Program-made: the position numbers and the translations under genes
In this document: positions 36,361 through 46,400 of the stretch, in pieces
How positions within the stretch are numbered: position 1 is the stretch's first letter
Layout of the letters: the number at the start of each line of letters is the position of its first letter
Source of the DNA: UBA7374 sp049890275
GTDB lineage: Bacteria > Verrucomicrobiota > Verrucomicrobiia > Opitutales > Coraliomargaritaceae
Length of the DNA: 64,000 nt
Assembly: GCA_049890275.1 (NCBI GenBank)
Contig: JBMHBT010000001.1
Location: 69,188-133,187 of the forward strand
Direction: 5' to 3'
The notes under the pieces: model-generated
Told to the model about the DNA's origin: nothing
Database searches by the model: none
What the model saw: the letters and a program-made list of their open reading frames with translations, nothing else

Positions 36361-38031
36361 ATGGAACCCAGCACTCAATCGAATCAGAACATTATTTTCG
36401 AAAAACCCGTGCTTTTCGGCTTTGCCACCCAGCGAAAGACGGCAGACGGAAAAATTGCCATACGGTTTCGATGGTTTCGCCTTTTTTTAGTCACAGCCCT
36501 CATGTTTGCCACTGGCTGGTTAACCGTTGCTGCAGCGTTGTACGCGCACTTTAAATACCGAGGAGATTTTGAAGCAGTCTCCTACACGGACATGCTCATT
36601 TTGCCTTTCACTCTGGATAAACATCGCGTTAAGATGGGAGACTTCCATGTCGAAAAAGGACTAGCAGCCATTAAAGATGGAGGCGTGCGCGATGGCCTTC
36701 GCCTCCTGCGGCTCGGAGTCGCTCGCTCCCCGGGAAACCTTGAGGGAAGAGAAGCAATTGCAGGCATCTTTGAAATTGCCTTCAAGCGCCACGACAAAGC
36801 CTCCAGTGTTCTTATTGATGGCCTTGATCATGGGGGGATTGATGACACAGATTACTTAAAGACCACGATTCGGCAGCTTCTTCGGCATCAAATGGATGAA
36901 GAAATTCAAGATATTGCCGCAGATCACCTGCCTGAAGAGGCAGATTTAACCGATAAAAACCGTATTATCGCGTTCGGTGCGGCTCAAGCCAATTATCTTC
37001 GCGGTAATTTTGACCGTGCCGACGACTACCTGATCGACTATAAGCTTAACGAGAGCCTCGAAGGATTGCTCCTGTCTTCACAAATTAGCTGGGATCGAGG
37101 CAATCGCCAGGCTGCTATCACTAAAATGGAGCGTTCTACCAGTCGTTACCCCGCAGCCGAAGCGCTTTTCATGCAACTCAGCCGCTACCATCGCGAAATA
37201 GGCAACATCGACCAAGCTAGGCGCTATGCTATCCTACGTAATGTCAGCGCTCCAATGAATGCTGCGCCTAGAATTGAACTGCTCTACATTTATAATAAGT
37301 CCGGAGACACGGATAGAGAGCTCCGTGAAACCAGACGTATGTTACGGCAATTCCGTGACGATGAGCCTGCTCTGCAGGCGCTGGCAAACTTTGCCGCCGA
37401 TTCCGGAAACATTGAGCTGGCTCGGCGAACTTATGAAGAAGCCCTTGAAAATGAATTTTCAATTGATGCTTTTGCGCTGCTTCTAATCGAAGCACATTTA
37501 GTTAATGGCGATTGTATTGGCGCCCTAGAATTTTCAGAAGAACTCCTCAGAGAAAGGCCCACTTGGCTGAAAAACCGATGGGGCATCTTTCAAAGCCTGC
37601 GCGCAGTCGCTTCCTACGGGTCGAACCGTTCCGATCTTGGAGAAATTTATTTGCAAGACTTCCTCTCTGAGGCAGCTACCCAACCAGCGACCTATCTGGC
37701 AATAGCCCGTCGCTTTGAGGAAATTCAAAGAGATCAACAAGCTCGTAAAATTCTGGCCACGGCATACCAAATTGCTCCGACCAACCAAAAAGTACTGACA
37801 GAACTAATCCGCGTTGAGTTGCGACTGGGCAATACTGAAAATTTGAGCCGTCTTCTTTCACGTTTTTTACAAATGCGACGTCCACAATTGAGCTTAGTCA
37901 CAGAAGCTTATCAGAAACTAGGTAGTGATCGATTCATCTTCACCCCTGATCGCGAAAGCCTTCTTCTTGAACTGTCTGCAATCGTTCAAGAGAACGCCGA
38001 GATCGCTCCAAAAATAGACGTTTCTGGCTAA
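36361..38031 (+). CDS. Membrane-anchored TPR protein
   Basis: A 556-residue protein with one membrane helix at about 42-62 (LFLVTALMFATGWLTVAAAL) and a long C-terminal solenoid of helical pairs with TPR character, for example IELARRTYEEALENEFSIDA and QQARKILATAYQIAPTNQKV. The N-terminal 40 residues are cytoplasmic, so the TPR part faces the periplasm. It is divergent from the exopolysaccharide cluster across 172 bp and could help assemble or scaffold that machine. Its stop shares CTAA with the stop of the convergent CNNM-like gene. Confidence 0.8.
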   Translation: MEPSTQSNQNIIFEKPVLFGFATQRKTADGKIAIRFRWFRLFLVTALMFATGWLTVAAALYAHFKYRGDFEAVSYTDMLILPFTLDKHRVKMGDFHVEKGLAAIKDGGVRDGLRLLRLGVARSPGNLEGREAIAGIFEIAFKRHDKASSVLIDGLDHGGIDDTDYLKTTIRQLLRHQMDEEIQDIAADHLPEEADLTDKNRIIAFGAAQANYLRGNFDRADDYLIDYKLNESLEGLLLSSQISWDRGNRQAAITKMERSTSRYPAAEALFMQLSRYHREIGNIDQARRYAILRNVSAPMNAAPRIELLYIYNKSGDTDRELRETRRMLRQFRDDEPALQALANFAADSGNIELARRTYEEALENEFSIDAFALLLIEAHLVNGDCIGALEFSEELLRERPTWLKNRWGIFQSLRAVASYGSNRSDLGEIYLQDFLSEAATQPATYLAIARRFEEIQRDQQARKILATAYQIAPTNQKVLTELIRVELRLGNTENLSRLLSRFLQMRRPQLSLVTEAYQKLGSDRFIFTPDRESLLLELSAIVQENAEIAPKIDVSG

Positions 38032-39341
38032 AGTGGATTCCCACTTTGCGGGCTTTGCTCCAATTCTTTTTCTATCTCTACACTGATGACACGTCGTTCG
38101 TTGACTTCGACAACTGTAATCCGCATGCCGTTGGTAAACAGGATTTCACCTGCACTTGGAATGTAACCAAACTGGGCGGAGACCAGACCGCCGATCGTTG
38201 AAACGTCATCATTATTGATCTCTAGCGCAAGCGCTTCCTCAATATCATGAAGCGGAGTCAACCCGGAAACTTTGTATGTATCCGGCTTACGCAAAGGGAC
38301 CAACAATTCCTCGTCACTGTCGAATTCATCCTGAATATCCCCAACCAACGACTCCAAAATAGTTTCTAAGGTAACCAGTCCAATTACGCGCCCAAACTCG
38401 TCTGTAACCAGAGCCATATGGAACTTAGCACGCAACATTCTCTGTAAAGCCTCCTCCAAAGGAGTTTCCTGAGAGAATTGAGAAATACTTCGCTTCAAGT
38501 CCAGTGGATTGAGCCGACTCGGATCCCCACCCCACCGAAAAATATCCTTAATGTGGATAATCCCGACGCAATTATCCAAGTCTCCCTGACATAAGGGGAA
38601 ACGTGTGTGACCGGCATCTTTCATCGCTCGAAGATTGGTATCAAAATCTACACCCAAATCATAGACCACAGCTTGATTCCGCGGCAGTAGGATGTCATGC
38701 ACCACCAAATCCTGCATTTGTAGTGTACGGTCAAATATCTTACGGACTACAGGTGATAGTTCTGTACTATCCTCACCCATTGCACGGATCTGCACATCGA
38801 CATCGAGCGGATTTAATTCATCTTCCTTTTCGACCCCGATGCGTTTAAAGTGCATCTGCTTTAAGCGCCCCAAAAGCAAGATGACCGGTAAGGTCAACCA
38901 ACGGAACAAAATAAGAATCCTATAAGAGCGAAGTAAACCCATAGCCGGGTCCCGCATAGCTATGCCCCGGGGAAAAATCTCTGCAAAAAAGAGATGTATT
39001 AAAAAAACACCGAAAAACGCTCCGAAAAAAACGACTACAATAATTACATTCGTTTCATCCAATAGCACGCTGACCCTCTCCATCAGTAGCGCCAGTTGCA
39101 AACCAAGACCCATCGTGCAAAGCAATTTTCCGATGCGAAAAACACGGCCAACCAGATCCCCGTTATCCAAGAGATGGGCTAAGCCAGCCCTTCTCCGAAG
39201 TTCTTTTAGGGCAGCTTCGTCCAACATCCCGTAACGAATCTTGACCATACTTGTCTCGCATAAGACCAGACACGCATGCAGGAAGAACACGAGCGTTATA
39301 CCGACGCTTAAAAGCAGAAAACTCATTGGTCCAACACTCAT
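38028..39341 (-). CDS. CNNM/CorC-like protein with DUF21 and CBS domains
   Basis: A 437-residue membrane protein of the DUF21-CBS-CorC_HlyC family, linked in other organisms to magnesium or cobalt export. The N-terminal DUF21 region has about four membrane helices; HLFFAEIFPRGIAMRD corresponds to the family string that follows. Two CBS units follow (VHDILLPRNQAVVYDL and FHMALVTDEFGRVIGLVT), then a CorC_HlyC tail ending YIPSAGEILFTNGMRITVVE. The ATG at 39341 overlaps the hisC stop as ATGA, so translation is likely coupled; the frame also has an ATG at 39359. Confidence 0.88.
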   Translation of the reverse strand: MSVGPMSFLLLSVGITLVFFLHACLVLCETSMVKIRYGMLDEAALKELRRRAGLAHLLDNGDLVGRVFRIGKLLCTMGLGLQLALLMERVSVLLDETNVIIVVVFFGAFFGVFLIHLFFAEIFPRGIAMRDPAMGLLRSYRILILFRWLTLPVILLLGRLKQMHFKRIGVEKEDELNPLDVDVQIRAMGEDSTELSPVVRKIFDRTLQMQDLVVHDILLPRNQAVVYDLGVDFDTNLRAMKDAGHTRFPLCQGDLDNCVGIIHIKDIFRWGGDPSRLNPLDLKRSISQFSQETPLEEALQRMLRAKFHMALVTDEFGRVIGLVTLETILESLVGDIQDEFDSDEELLVPLRKPDTYKVSGLTPLHDIEEALALEINNDDVSTIGGLVSAQFGYIPSAGEILFTNGMRITVVEVNERRVISVEIEKELEQSPQSGNPL

Positions 39342-40453
39342 TCGCCAGGAACCAAACAATCACGCGAATGAAGCCCCTTTACTGCTGCCAACAAACGCTC
39401 GTTCTCTTCCCTCTTGCCAATGGTTATCCGTATAAATTCCGGCATACCATAAGCGGCCAACGGACGCACAATCAGCCCCTTTTCTTGCAAGGCCTTAAAA
39501 ACACCGAGACCATTTCCAACACGAGAAAGTATAAAATTTGCCTGCCCGCCCCAAGTCTCAAAACCTATTTCCGATAAACCCCGACAGAGCTGCTCACGGC
39601 CCAACTCATTCTCCTTTCGGCACATGTCTTCAAAAGCTGAATCCTCAAGTGCCGCAACTGCCGCAGCCTGAGCAATCGCATTCACATTGAATGGCTGGCG
39701 GACTCGCTCGAGCATAGCCATTAGTTCCCGATCACCATAAGCATAGCCTACACGCAAACCGCCTAAGCCATAAATTTTTGAAAACGTACGCAAACAAACT
39801 ACCTTACGGCCCGACGCAATCGATTGACGCAGATCAGGCTCTTCTTCCAAGTACTCTGCATAGGCTTCATCCAAACAAAAGATTACATGCTCCGGCAAAG
39901 ACTCAGCAAACTCCAGCAATGCGGCACTATCATTCGCTATGCCAGTCGGATTATTTGGACTCGCCACAAAAACGAGGCGAGTCTTGTCTGTAACAGCAGA
40001 ACGCATTGCCGCAAGGTCATGACCAAAATCCTTCATCGGCACTTCCACAGGAGTCGCCCCGAAAAGGCGTGTCACCAATTTGTAAACGATGAATGCCTGT
40101 GCCCCCATGACTACTTCTAAACCAGGCCGCAGAAACACATGTCCGAGCAATTCTATCAACTCATTGGATCCATTCCCGACCACGATAGAATCGACATCGA
40201 CACCGCGCTTATGCGCAATCGATTGACGCAGTTGAGAAGCCCCTCCATCCGGATATAACTGTAATGATTGCAGGCAACCAGCTGCTGCCTCAATAGCCAA
40301 AGGCGAAGGCCCAAAGGGGTTCTCGTTTGAAGCCAACTTGGCCACCTGATCAACATGTAGACCATACTCCTGAGCGACATCCTCAATCGGCTTTCCGGGG
40401 ATGTACACCGGCAAATCAGATACACCGGCAGTTGCAAGATCAGCATATTTCAT
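39338..40453 (-). CDS. hisC: Histidinol-phosphate aminotransferase
   Basis: A 371-residue PLP enzyme of histidine synthesis (fold type I). It has ASNENPFGPSPLA at the start, GNGSNELIELL, SPNNPTGIAND, CLDEAYAEYLEEE and the PLP lysine in RTFSKIYGLGGLRVGYA. The ATG at 40453 gives the normal start; the frame from 40504 adds nothing conserved. Broad-specificity aminotransferases look similar, so the histidine role is likely rather than proved. No other his gene is in the window. The 3' end overlaps the next gene as ATGA. Confidence 0.85.
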   Translation of the reverse strand: MKYADLATAGVSDLPVYIPGKPIEDVAQEYGLHVDQVAKLASNENPFGPSPLAIEAAAGCLQSLQLYPDGGASQLRQSIAHKRGVDVDSIVVGNGSNELIELLGHVFLRPGLEVVMGAQAFIVYKLVTRLFGATPVEVPMKDFGHDLAAMRSAVTDKTRLVFVASPNNPTGIANDSAALLEFAESLPEHVIFCLDEAYAEYLEEEPDLRQSIASGRKVVCLRTFSKIYGLGGLRVGYAYGDRELMAMLERVRQPFNVNAIAQAAAVAALEDSAFEDMCRKENELGREQLCRGLSEIGFETWGGQANFILSRVGNGLGVFKALQEKGLIVRPLAAYGMPEFIRITIGKREENERLLAAVKGLHSRDCLVPGE

Positions 40454-40515
40454 TAATACCTTAAAACTTGCCCTGACCCGGATCAATTGCAACAAAAAGT
40501 CCAAACTAACTCGCT

Positions 40516-41421
40516 ATGAATATCCTTTTAACAGGTGCCACAGGCTTACTCGGCCATGCCTATGCCACAGCCGCAGTTCGACGTGGGCACAGAGTCATCG
40601 CACTATCAAACACTCAAATTTCTAACATTCCTGGTTTAGCTGCATCACGCCAGATTGAGGGTACAGACAAAACGCAGCTAACTAGCCTCTGCCTAGAGCT
40701 TTGGCCGGATGTCATCGTTAACTGTGCAGCCATCTCAAATCCCGCAGATGTTGATGCCGATCCACAACTAGCAGAAAAAATCAACGTTGCCCTACCCAGG
40801 CACTTAGCACAAATCGCGACGCATTTAGGAGCACGCTTTCTCCATGTCTCCACTGATATGGTCTTTGATGGACACGCAGAAGAGCCTTATCGATCAACCG
40901 ACATGCCTTGCCCAACTAATCTCTACGGCCAAACAAAGCTAATGGCCGAACGAGAGGTACTCGAGCATAACACTGAAGACCCGATTGTGCTTCGCATCCC
41001 AATTCTTATGGGGCGTAGCCCATCTGGCCTACGCAGTGTGCATGAGAAACTACTTACATCCATTGCCCGAGGCGAACGACCAAAACTCTTCTGCGACGAA
41101 ATCCGTCAACCTTGCTCCGCTCAAAACGTTGCTGAAGTACTGCTCGAACTGAGCGAACGTCGCGACCTACACGGTATCTTTCACTGGGCTGGTAGCGAAA
41201 CCCTATCCCGCTTTGAGATGGGCCAGCGCATCCTTCGACACTTCAATATGCCCTTAGAGAGTATTGAATCAGTATGCCGAAATGATGACCCTGAGTACGC
41301 GGAACGTCCCGCACAGCTCGCCTTTAACCTGCACCCCATCGTCGAAAAACTCAAGACCAGCCCACCGGACTTCCAGCAACAGCTCGATGAACTCACCTTT
41401 GTCGAGCCGCTCCGCGGTTGA
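40516..41421 (+). CDS. RmlD-like sugar-nucleotide reductase (SDR)
   Basis: A 301-residue extended short-chain dehydrogenase. The NAD(P) loop is TGATGLLGHA, the catalytic stretch is LHVSTDMVFDG with YGQTK (Tyr and Lys of YxxxK). STDMVFDG and NLYGQTK are typical of the RmlD family (dTDP-4-dehydrorhamnose reductase), but the other rhamnose genes are absent and many RmlD-like proteins act on other substrates. It is divergent from hisC and followed 14 bp later by an LplA-like gene. The substrate is open. Confidence 0.82.
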   Translation: MNILLTGATGLLGHAYATAAVRRGHRVIALSNTQISNIPGLAASRQIEGTDKTQLTSLCLELWPDVIVNCAAISNPADVDADPQLAEKINVALPRHLAQIATHLGARFLHVSTDMVFDGHAEEPYRSTDMPCPTNLYGQTKLMAEREVLEHNTEDPIVLRIPILMGRSPSGLRSVHEKLLTSIARGERPKLFCDEIRQPCSAQNVAEVLLELSERRDLHGIFHWAGSETLSRFEMGQRILRHFNMPLESIESVCRNDDPEYAERPAQLAFNLHPIVEKLKTSPPDFQQQLDELTFVEPLRG

Positions 41422-41435
41422 TCCCTTGAAAGCAG

Positions 41436-42155
41436 ATGTACCTCGTCCATCTACCCAATGCCTTTGGCACGATCATCGAAAACATGGCGGTGGATTCGAC
41501 CCTCCTGCAATCCGTACCATCAAAGCATGCACTCTTTCGTCACTACGGCTGGATCCAGCCTAGTATTAGCTTTGGCTACACCCAACGCTATGAAGAAGTC
41601 CGTCAACTGACTCAACCCGAAGTGCACATTGGCCGTCGACCGACGGCAGGAGGCATTGTCGATCACCGTAACGACTGGACCTACAGCCTTATCCTCCAAT
41701 CGGAACTACCCGCCGCAAATCGGACTCTCGCAGAAACTTATACATCGATCCACCGATGCATGCAATGCGCTCTGCAAGCAATTGATATTGAGTCCCATCT
41801 AGCGCCTTGTCCGAAACAATGTACCGACCAATCAGGCCCGCTGGAAAACTCCCCTCATTGCTTCACCAAACCAGTGGCAGACGACCTGATCCACCCCACT
41901 ACTAAAGCAAAAATTGCCGGGGCTGCTATCAAACGCAATCGTAACGGGATACTTCTACAAGGTTCCATCGACCGTAGCGCCCTACCTCCATGTTTTTCAG
42001 ATTCTCTTTTTGCAGAACACTTTACCCAAGCTATCGGAAAAGCATTGAACCTAACAATCCAGCAACTACCCGACCTACGTCCTCTCTTCCAGCAACCGCT
42101 TCTCGACGATACCCGTAAGTTATACGCGGATAATCGGTGGCAACAAAAGCGATAA
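41436..42155 (+). CDS. Lipoate-protein ligase A-like protein
   Basis: A 239-residue protein of the biotin/lipoate ligase fold. The signature RRPTAGGIVDH (with WTYSLIL after it) corresponds to the RR-x-S/T-x-GG-x-V-x-H motif of LplA, and CFTKPVADDL...KIAGAAIKRNRNGILLQGS matches the second LplA block with the conserved lysine in KIAG. It lacks the C-terminal accessory domain of E. coli LplA, so it could need a partner or transfer octanoate or another acid. With lipB and lipA at 8.2-9.8 kb, this suggests both synthesis and salvage of lipoate. It meets the next gene with a 2-bp gap. Confidence 0.8.
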   Translation: MYLVHLPNAFGTIIENMAVDSTLLQSVPSKHALFRHYGWIQPSISFGYTQRYEEVRQLTQPEVHIGRRPTAGGIVDHRNDWTYSLILQSELPAANRTLAETYTSIHRCMQCALQAIDIESHLAPCPKQCTDQSGPLENSPHCFTKPVADDLIHPTTKAKIAGAAIKRNRNGILLQGSIDRSALPPCFSDSLFAEHFTQAIGKALNLTIQQLPDLRPLFQQPLLDDTRKLYADNRWQQKR

Positions 42156-42157
42156 GC

Positions 42158-42628
42158 CTAGAGCAAATGAGTATCGCTCAAATTCATCAGGCTAAACTGT
42201 AACTTCGCTTTTAACTGGCCCTCATGCTCCACCCGAGCACGAAACTTGAATAGGTTTCCGATATGTTCGATCAAATCTACCTGCGCAAACAACTCTCCCT
42301 CTGGCTTGACCAAAGAATAATATTTCGCGTGCCCTACCTTGCTTAAAACACCAATTGCATGGCCCTGCGTCCGCTCGCTGTCATAGTTAATCACGCCAGA
42401 GTAAAAACGTGTCAGCAAGACACTTGCAGACTGCGTACACAGTTCCTGTAACATTGCCCCCGGCACCACTGGAGCTCCGGGAAAATGGCCCTCCAGATAG
42501 GACTCATCTCCACGATGCAATTTTACCCCACAAATAGATGACTCGGTTAATTTATCCACCCGATCCACCATCAGGTACGGCTCGCGGTGGTGCAGAAGCA
42601 CCTTAATTTGGTCTCGATCCATTAACAT
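42158..42628 (-). CDS. FabZ-like 3-hydroxyacyl-ACP dehydratase (hotdog fold)
   Basis: A 156-residue hotdog-fold protein. HREPYLMVDRVDKL and GHFPGAPVVPGAMLQELCTQ correspond to the FabZ catalytic histidine and glutamate region. It may dehydrate 3-hydroxyacyl-ACP or act on another acyl substrate; it is not next to lpx or fab genes, so a role as the main FabZ is unsure. The ATG overlaps the previous gene's stop as TAATG; a second ATG two codons on is also possible. Confidence 0.82.
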   Translation of the reverse strand: MLMDRDQIKVLLHHREPYLMVDRVDKLTESSICGVKLHRGDESYLEGHFPGAPVVPGAMLQELCTQSASVLLTRFYSGVINYDSERTQGHAIGVLSKVGHAKYYSLVKPEGELFAQVDLIEHIGNLFKFRARVEHEGQLKAKLQFSLMNLSDTHLL

Positions 42629-43311
42629 TACAGAAGCTTGGTAAAGGGGCGGAAGCGTACGTCAAGAACAGCCGCGTAACGCGCATGCCATTGATTTGTT
42701 GAAGAAAAGCCAAATTCCTCGGAAAGCGATTCACTAACCTCCAAATCACTGACCCGATTCAACTGCCAGGGCTCATGTAGCACATCGCCACGAAAAAAAG
42801 AGTCCCGCCCCCGCGTAAATAAGGAATACCTCTCCACCAACCACCGATCCAACGGACTCGATTCGCAAGCTGCACCGATTTGCGCTTGCACCTGCATGGA
42901 GCCAACCGATTCAAATCGATATTTTCGCTCTGAAACAGATCCGCTTAATTGCCGCATACGATACGGCAAATGAAAAAATGTTCGAGCAACCCAATGCCCA
43001 AGCCAGTTATCTGTATCCAGAGTAAAGAAATAGACTCCCGGGCGCCCACGATAACGAACATAGGTACGCAAATTCAACTCTCGCAATCGTACCCACCCAA
43101 CTCCCGGTGTAATCGGAAACCGTATATGTGACATAAAAAAAGGGACTACACTCAACCAGGCACGACCCTCTACCGTATCGACCTCCAAACCCGTTGGCAA
43201 TCGCGCCTGCACGACCTCAGGATCGACCGGGTAACTCAAAAACAAGACGTGCGTCCATCGCTGAGCAATCACCCAGGGATCATTCCGAATAGCTTGTGAA
43301 ACAGCTGACAC
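42628..43311 (-). CDS. DUF2071 family protein
   Basis: A 227-residue soluble protein of the YqjF/DUF2071 type, related to the acetoacetate decarboxylase fold. Typical strings are AQRWTHVLFLSYPVDPEVVQ, RLPTGLEVD, AWLSVVPFFM and TYVRYRGRPGVYFFTLDTDN. The biological role of the family is not known. The first codon is GTG at 43311, with no earlier ATG. It is translated just before the FabZ-like gene and overlaps it by one base. Confidence 0.82.
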   Translation of the reverse strand: MSAVSQAIRNDPWVIAQRWTHVLFLSYPVDPEVVQARLPTGLEVDTVEGRAWLSVVPFFMSHIRFPITPGVGWVRLRELNLRTYVRYRGRPGVYFFTLDTDNWLGHWVARTFFHLPYRMRQLSGSVSERKYRFESVGSMQVQAQIGAACESSPLDRWLVERYSLFTRGRDSFFRGDVLHEPWQLNRVSDLEVSESLSEEFGFSSTNQWHARYAAVLDVRFRPFTKLL

Positions 43312-43440
43312 AACAAAAGATCTGTAATCGAATACAATCCTAACCTAAACCAATTAAAAAACACTCAAAAATAGGGATTTTTTCCTTCCGGTGCATTTTG
43401 AATTTTACTCTCGTCGGTCGTCACACACTCTCTAGCTAAG

Positions 43441-46400
43441 ATGCCTCAAAAAGACCGCGAATTCGTTCACTTGCATGTCCACACGGACCACAGCCTGCTG
43501 GACGGATGCTCCCGAACCGATCGCCTCTGCCAGCGAGCCTCGGAACTGGGCATGAAGGCGCTCTCTATAACCGACCACGGAGTCCTCTACGGCCTTACTA
43601 GCTTCTTTAAACAGGCTAAAAAGCACGGCATTAAACCACTTCTTGGCTGCGAGATATACCTTGTTTTTGAAGACAAACTAGGCGAAACCAAAGAAGAACG
43701 AGCCGCGCAGAAATCCTACCATATGGGCTTGCTCGCCCGAAATTTTACCGGCTACCAGAACCTCTGCAAAATTGTCTCTCACGCCCACACCAAGGGCTTT
43801 TACTACAATCCGCGTACTGACCTCCGTACCCTCGCTGCTCATAGTGAAGGACTGATTGGATTCTCCGGTTGCCTCGCCGCTGTTATCCCACGTCTGCTTG
43901 CAGATAATGAATACGAAAAAGCCCGTGCCGCAGCGGCTACCTTTGTTGATATCTTTGGCAAAGATTACTTCATCATCGAGTTAATGGACCACGGCATCGA
44001 AAAGCAGCAACGGATCATCCCTGACCTGTTAAAGATCGCCACTGAATTCGGCCTCAAAGTCGTCGCCACCAACGATGTTCACTACGTCAAAGACACTGAC
44101 TGGGAACCACACGACTCCCTTCTCTGTATTCAAACCGGATCTAAAATCCGTGACGAGAAACGGATGCGTTATGACGCTCGGCAGTTTTACCTGAAATCAC
44201 GCGAGGAAATGGATCTCGCCTTCAAGGAAGTACCCGAAGCCATTACCAACACCTCTGCTATCGCAGAGATGTGTGATGCCGACCTCCCCTTTGGTGACGA
44301 TCATTACCCCGTCTACCAACGTCCCGTCGAACTCCAAGATGGGCGCGACCACGCAAACTTTGATCGTATCCTCGACATCTATGTCGAAAAACAGAACACC
44401 GTCCTAACCCGTGACGGAAAAGATCCCATTTCCCTTGATGAGAGCCGCCGTCATACACTCAAGAATAACGGTCTATTCCTCTTCGAACTCTGCAAAACGG
44501 GTCTCGCCGAACGATACGGCACCGACTACGATGCCTGCCGGTCCGACTGGGACAAGGCATCTAAGGAAGACCAGCGCTACTGCGACCAACTCGACTACGA
44601 ACTCGCCATCATCGCCGGCACAGGATTTGTCGACTATTTCCTCATCGTCTGGGACTTCATTCACTGGGCTCGCGAACAAGGTATTCCTGTCGGGCCTGGT
44701 CGTGGCTCTGGAGCCGGCTGCATCGTCGCCTACGTTTTAAAGATCACCGATATCGACCCCCTTGCCTTTGGGCTCCTCTTTGAGCGAATGCTCAACCTTG
44801 AGCGGGTCTCGCCTCCTGATTTCGACGTCGACTTCTGCATGCGCCGACGCGACCAGGTAGTCGAATACGTCCGCGAAAAATACGGGCGTGATCGTGTCGC
44901 CAACATCATCACCTTTGGTACCTTTGGCGCAAAAATGGTCGTTCGTGATCTCGCCCGCATCAACGAGATCGAGTTCAACGAAGCGAACAAACTCGCCAAG
45001 ATGATCCCCGAGGAACTCAATATCTCTCTGGACGATGCAGTCACTAAGTCCCCAGAGCTTCAACAGGAGGTACAGAATAATCCAGTAGCGCGAAGCATTG
45101 TTGACCAGGGTCGTATCATTGAGGGTATGGTTCGCAACACAGGCAAGCACGCTTGTGGAGTCATCATTGCCGATCAGGATATAACAAACCTCGTTCCAGT
45201 CACACTGCAAGAAGGCGACCTCACCACACAATACCCCAAAGGCCCCTGCGAGGACCTCGGCCTCCTCAAAATGGACTTTCTTGGACTCAAGACACTGACT
45301 GTGATCGACGACGCCCAAAACAACGTCCGGCAAACCCGCTCTCTACCGGATTTTGACATCGAAGAAGCTCCGCTAGATGACTCGTCCACCTTTACACTGC
45401 TCAATAGTGGCCGCACCACTGGAGTTTTTCAGCTTGAATCCGGTGGCATGCAACAGCTCTGCAGACAGATCGGCCTCAGCTCGTTTGAAGAAATCATCGC
45501 TCTCATTGCACTCTATCGACCGGGCCCGATGCAGTTCATCCCCGACTTCATCAAAGGCAAAAAAGATCCCTCTACTGTTCAGGTACCGCATCCACTACTC
45601 AAAGACCTTGTCCAGGAAACCTACGGAGTCCTCGTCTATCAGGAACAAGTTATGCAAGCCGCCCAGATTGTTGCCGGCTACACACTTGGTGGTGCGGATA
45701 TCCTCCGCCGCGCCATGGGCAAGAAAATCAAAGAGGTTATGGACGCCCAGAAAGACGTCTTCATTCAAGGCGCTAAAGACACCAATAATATCGATCGAAA
45801 AAACGCAGAAGCCATCTTTGCCCTCCTCGAGAAATTCGCCCAGTACGGCTTCAATAAATCGCACTCGGCTGCCTACGCTATGCTCAGCTATCGCACAGCG
45901 TACCTCAAAGCCAACTACCCGGTTGAATTCATGGCAGCTGTTCTCACTTCGGAGCAGGGCAACGCTGACAAAATTACCCACTTCCTCGACGAATGCGGTG
46001 CCATGCAGTTACCCGTGCTCAGTCCGGACGTCAATGAATCCGGCTCTACCTTCACACCTGTCCTTGAAGGTGACTCCGGCAGCATACGCTTTGGCCTCGC
46101 TGCAATCAAAGGTGTCGGCGAAGGTGCTGCGATCACCATTATCGACGAACGCAAAGAGAGCGGCCCCTTTAAGGGATTCCGTGATTTCATTATTCGTTGT
46201 CTCGATAAAGCCGTAAACAAACGTGTTATCGAAGCGCTGATCAAGACGGGCGCCTTCGACTCCCTCTGCTATGACCGCGCCCACCTGCTCCACGACCTGG
46301 ATCCGGAAATGGCGGAAGCCGCAAGCATTGCACAAGACCGTCAAATTGGTCAGGAAACCCTCTTCGGCCAATTTGGGGACACCGATGCTGGCATCGCCGA

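Noticed and set aside
45377..46216. 279-codon open frame inside dnaE, plus strand
   Set aside because: It is in another frame of dnaE, is Ser/Lys/Arg-rich without any motif, and the polymerase frame is intact.
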